Below are positions 33,796 through 35,604 of a stretch of DNA of 35,604 nucleotides, in pieces. The stretch spans positions 1 to 35,604 of the forward strand of contig NZ_JARGYD010000017.1 of NCBI RefSeq assembly GCF_029168315.1, given 5' to 3'. The notes under the pieces were generated by a model, which searched no databases, had not been told where the DNA came from, and worked only from the letters and a program-made list of their open reading frames with translations. Both the position numbers and the translations under genes were made by a program. Position 1 is the stretch's first letter, and every line of letters begins with the position of its first letter. Origin of the DNA: Psychromarinibacter halotolerans (GTDB lineage Bacteria; Pseudomonadota; Alphaproteobacteria; Rhodobacterales; Rhodobacteraceae).

Positions 33796-34794
33796 ATGGC
33801 GGTAGAAACCTTCGGCACGACAGAGGGCGGCGAAACCGTTCACCGGCTGCTTCTTGGCAACGGCCCCCTGTCGGTCGCGGTGCTGACCTACGGCGCGAAC
33901 CTGCAAGACGTACGGCTGGACGGGGTAGCGCACTCGCTGACCGTGGGCAGCCCGGAACTGGCCGCCTACGAAGGCCGGATGGCCAGCTGCGGCGGCCTGA
34001 TGGGCCCGGTGGTGAACCGCATCGCCGGCGCCAGCGCCGAGATCGACGGCACGACATTCACGTTCACGAAGAACTTCAACGACCGCCACACGATCCACGG
34101 CGGCGACGCCGCGTTTCACCGCCGCGTGTGGGAGATCGTGGACGAGGGACCGTCGCACGCCGTGCTGCGCGTAACGGCCCCGGACGGAGAGTCGGGCTTT
34201 CCCGGCAACCGCACCGTCACCGCCCGCTACGACGTGATGGACGACGCCACGCTGCGCCTGACGCTGACGGCCGAGACCGACGCGCCGACCCTGCTGAACC
34301 TTGCCAACCACAGCTACTGGCGGATGGACGATGCGCCGACGGTGGAAGGGCAGGTTCTGACGGTGGCGGCGGATCACGTCCTGCCCCGCGACGACGAGAT
34401 GATCGTGACCGGAGAGATCCTGTCAGTGGACGGCACCCGGTTCGACTATCGCCAAGGCCGCGCGCTGGAGGCAGGGGCCGAAGGGCTGATCGACAACAAC
34501 TTCTGCGTTTCGCAGCAACGCGAACCGTTGCGCCCGGTGGCGTCGCTGCAGGGCAAAAGCGGTGTGCGCATGGAGATGTCTAGCACCGAACCGGGGCTTC
34601 AGGTCTTCGACGGCCACATCCTTGATTTGCCGCAATACGCCGGCAACGACGGCCCGTCGCCGGTCGCTTATTGCGGCGTCGCGCTGGAAGCCCAGTTCTG
34701 GCCCGGTGCCACCGCGCATCCGGCGTTCCCCGACATCACCCTGCGCCCCGGCGACGACTGGCAGCAGGTGACGGAGTGGCGGTTCACGCGCTAG
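33796..34794 (+). CDS. galM: Aldose 1-epimerase (mutarotase)
   Basis: A 332-residue GalM-family mutarotase interconverting alpha and beta anomers. HTIHGG (98-103) holds the first catalytic-site histidine. GESGFPG (131-137) and the catalytic His172 in NHSYW (171-175) are conserved. The C-terminal region (QVFDGHILDLPQYAGN, then AVALEAQFWP-like GVALEAQFWPGA) is also typical. GGAG lies 8 bases before the ATG inside the lactonase end, and only 2 bases separate the two genes. The gene serves the same sugar pathway as its neighbours. Confidence 0.94.
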   Translation: MAVETFGTTEGGETVHRLLLGNGPLSVAVLTYGANLQDVRLDGVAHSLTVGSPELAAYEGRMASCGGLMGPVVNRIAGASAEIDGTTFTFTKNFNDRHTIHGGDAAFHRRVWEIVDEGPSHAVLRVTAPDGESGFPGNRTVTARYDVMDDATLRLTLTAETDAPTLLNLANHSYWRMDDAPTVEGQVLTVAADHVLPRDDEMIVTGEILSVDGTRFDYRQGRALEAGAEGLIDNNFCVSQQREPLRPVASLQGKSGVRMEMSSTEPGLQVFDGHILDLPQYAGNDGPSPVAYCGVALEAQFWPGATAHPAFPDITLRPGDDWQQVTEWRFTR

Positions 34795-34801
34795 GCGCAG
34801 G

Positions 34802-34850
34802 CCGGGGGCGCTGCCCCCGGACCCCCGGGATATTTCGGGACCAAAGAAGC
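34802..34850 (+). repeat. Dispersed intergenic element, copy C
   Basis: CCGGGGGC (34802-34809) pairs with GCCCCCGG (34813-34820) around GCT. The conserved CCCCCGGGATATTT and the tail ACCAAAGAAGC follow. It lies between galM and fucA on the same strand. The purine tail runs directly into GGAGGAGGGA (34851-34860), the ribosome site for fucA. The second hairpin of other copies is not present here. Confidence 0.7.
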
Positions 34851-34866
34851 GGAGGAGGGACAGGCC

Positions 34867-35508
34867 GTGAAGGGGAGTGTCGAGGTCCGGCAGGCAATCA
34901 TTGACGCCTGTCTGGAGATGAACAGCAGCGGCCTCAACCAAGGCACGTCGGGCAACATCTCGGTCCGCGAGGGGGATGGCATCCTGATCACGCCCTCCGG
35001 CCAGCCCTATGCGAAGATGAAGCCCGAGGACATCGTCTGGCTGGGGTTCGACGGCAGTCGAGAGGGCGCGTTGAAGCCTTCGACCGAGTTCCGGTTCCAC
35101 CTCGATATCCTGCGCGAGAAGCCCGAGATGAACGCGGTGGTCCACGCGCATCCGACCGCCTGCACCACGCTGGCGATCATGGGAAAGGGCATCCCGCCGC
35201 TGCACTATATGGTGGCCGTCGCTGGCGGGCATGACATCCGCTGCGCGCCTTACGCGACCTTTGGCACGGCAGAATTGTCAGAGCACGCCGTCGCGGCACT
35301 GGACGGGCGTGCCGCCTGCCTTTTGGCGCATCACGGGATGATCGCCTGCGGCGCCACTCTGGACAAGGCGATGTGGCTTGCGGTGGAGGTCGAGGCGCTG
35401 GCGAAGCAGTACCTTGGCTGCCTGCCCTTCGGCGAGCCGCCGCTGCTGAGCACCGAAGAGATCGACCGCGTTCTCGAAAAAGTAAAAGGCTATGGCCTTC
35501 AGGAGTGA
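34867..35508 (+). CDS. fucA: Class II aldolase, L-fuculose-phosphate aldolase type
   Basis: A 213-residue zinc-dependent aldolase that cleaves L-fuculose 1-phosphate (or a similar ketose phosphate) to dihydroxyacetone phosphate and L-lactaldehyde. The N-terminal GLNQGTSGNISVRE and TPSG bind phosphate. The catalytic E74 lies in PSTEFRFH, and the zinc ligands H93 and H95 (HAHP) with H155 (AHHG) are in place. The GTG start follows GGAGGAGGGA by 6 bases. It is downstream of the galM run but is separated from it by a hairpin element, so it may be separately expressed. L-ribulose- or other phosphate-aldolase specificity cannot be excluded. Confidence 0.9.
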   Translation: MKGSVEVRQAIIDACLEMNSSGLNQGTSGNISVREGDGILITPSGQPYAKMKPEDIVWLGFDGSREGALKPSTEFRFHLDILREKPEMNAVVHAHPTACTTLAIMGKGIPPLHYMVAVAGGHDIRCAPYATFGTAELSEHAVAALDGRAACLLAHHGMIACGATLDKAMWLAVEVEALAKQYLGCLPFGEPPLLSTEEIDRVLEKVKGYGLQE

Positions 35509-35510
35509 GC

Positions 35511-35604
35511 CCCGGCCCGCCCTTGGGCGGCAAAAGGTCCGGGGGACCTTTTGAGGGGCGAACGGGCGGAGCCCCCCGGCCCGCCCTTGGGCGGCAAAAG
35601 GTCC
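35511..35604. repeat. Two 30-nt direct repeats with hairpins, cut by the window end
   Basis: The same 30 bases occur at 35511-35540 and 35575-35604 (period 64). Each has CCGCCC-TTG-GGCGG and then AAAAGGTCC. After the first copy, AAAAGGTCC (35532-35540) pairs with GGACCTTTT (35544-35552) in a 9-bp stem. The second copy ends at the window edge, so the same structure probably continues. The 64-base unit also holds GGGGCGAACGGGCGGAGCCCC. It may be a fucA terminator or a REP-like array. Confidence 0.75.

Overview
The window looks like chromosomal DNA from an alphaproteobacterium of the Rhodobacteraceae/Roseobacter group. The reasons are the high G+C with uniform codon use, the membrane-anchored CycM-type cytochrome c, the DacA with a C-terminal SPOR-like segment, the Yej peptide transporter, and short GC-rich intergenic elements ending in GGATATTT...AGAAGAAG that I associate with this group. 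The species cannot be read from the sequence. I see no phage genes, transposases, CRISPR array, tRNA or rRNA.

Layout. 1-6446: rplQ (with a structured leader and a clear terminator) and the DNA-maintenance genes rarA, recR, ybaB and dnaX. A DAO-family FAD oxidoreductase on the opposite strand separates recR from ybaB. 6682-8577: an ankyrin-repeat protein and a small membrane protein. 8602-8760: the SRP RNA gene (ffs, minus strand) with its own promoter and hairpin. 8826-12424: cpdB and, divergently, nudC and an SRPBCC protein. 12477-18030: a sugar ABC system, with ATPase and FucU/RbsD mutarotase on minus, and a long Tat-exported binding protein plus two permeases on plus. 18053-18254: a 45-bp tandem repeat. 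18268-22959: a short-chain dehydrogenase homologue lacking the catalytic lysine, an RsmC-like methyltransferase, clpS, a HAD phosphatase and dacA. 23154-28947: yejABEF. 29156-30626: cytochrome c and pheA. 30623-32091: a sugar transferase/epimerase pair. 32337-35508: a sugar-catabolic run of KDPGal-type aldolase, lactonase, aldose 1-epimerase and fuculose-phosphate-type aldolase.

How they work together. Two blocks point to carbohydrate use. The ABC system with a fucose-type mutarotase could import a sugar. The downstream cluster has a lactonase, a mutarotase and two aldolases, which fits oxidative (De Ley-Doudoroff-like) hexose or deoxysugar breakdown. The dehydrogenase, dehydratase and kinase are not in the window, and neither is any recognisable transcription regulator.

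The most unusual material is intergenic. One two-hairpin element with a conserved tail occurs four times (ending near 18254, 23048, 23073 on minus, and 34850), and its front half appears to be the unit amplified in the 45-bp array. A different 30-nt repeat recurs at 35511-35604. These, and the SDR with a degenerate active site, are the best leads. I did not find a convincing new multi-gene system.
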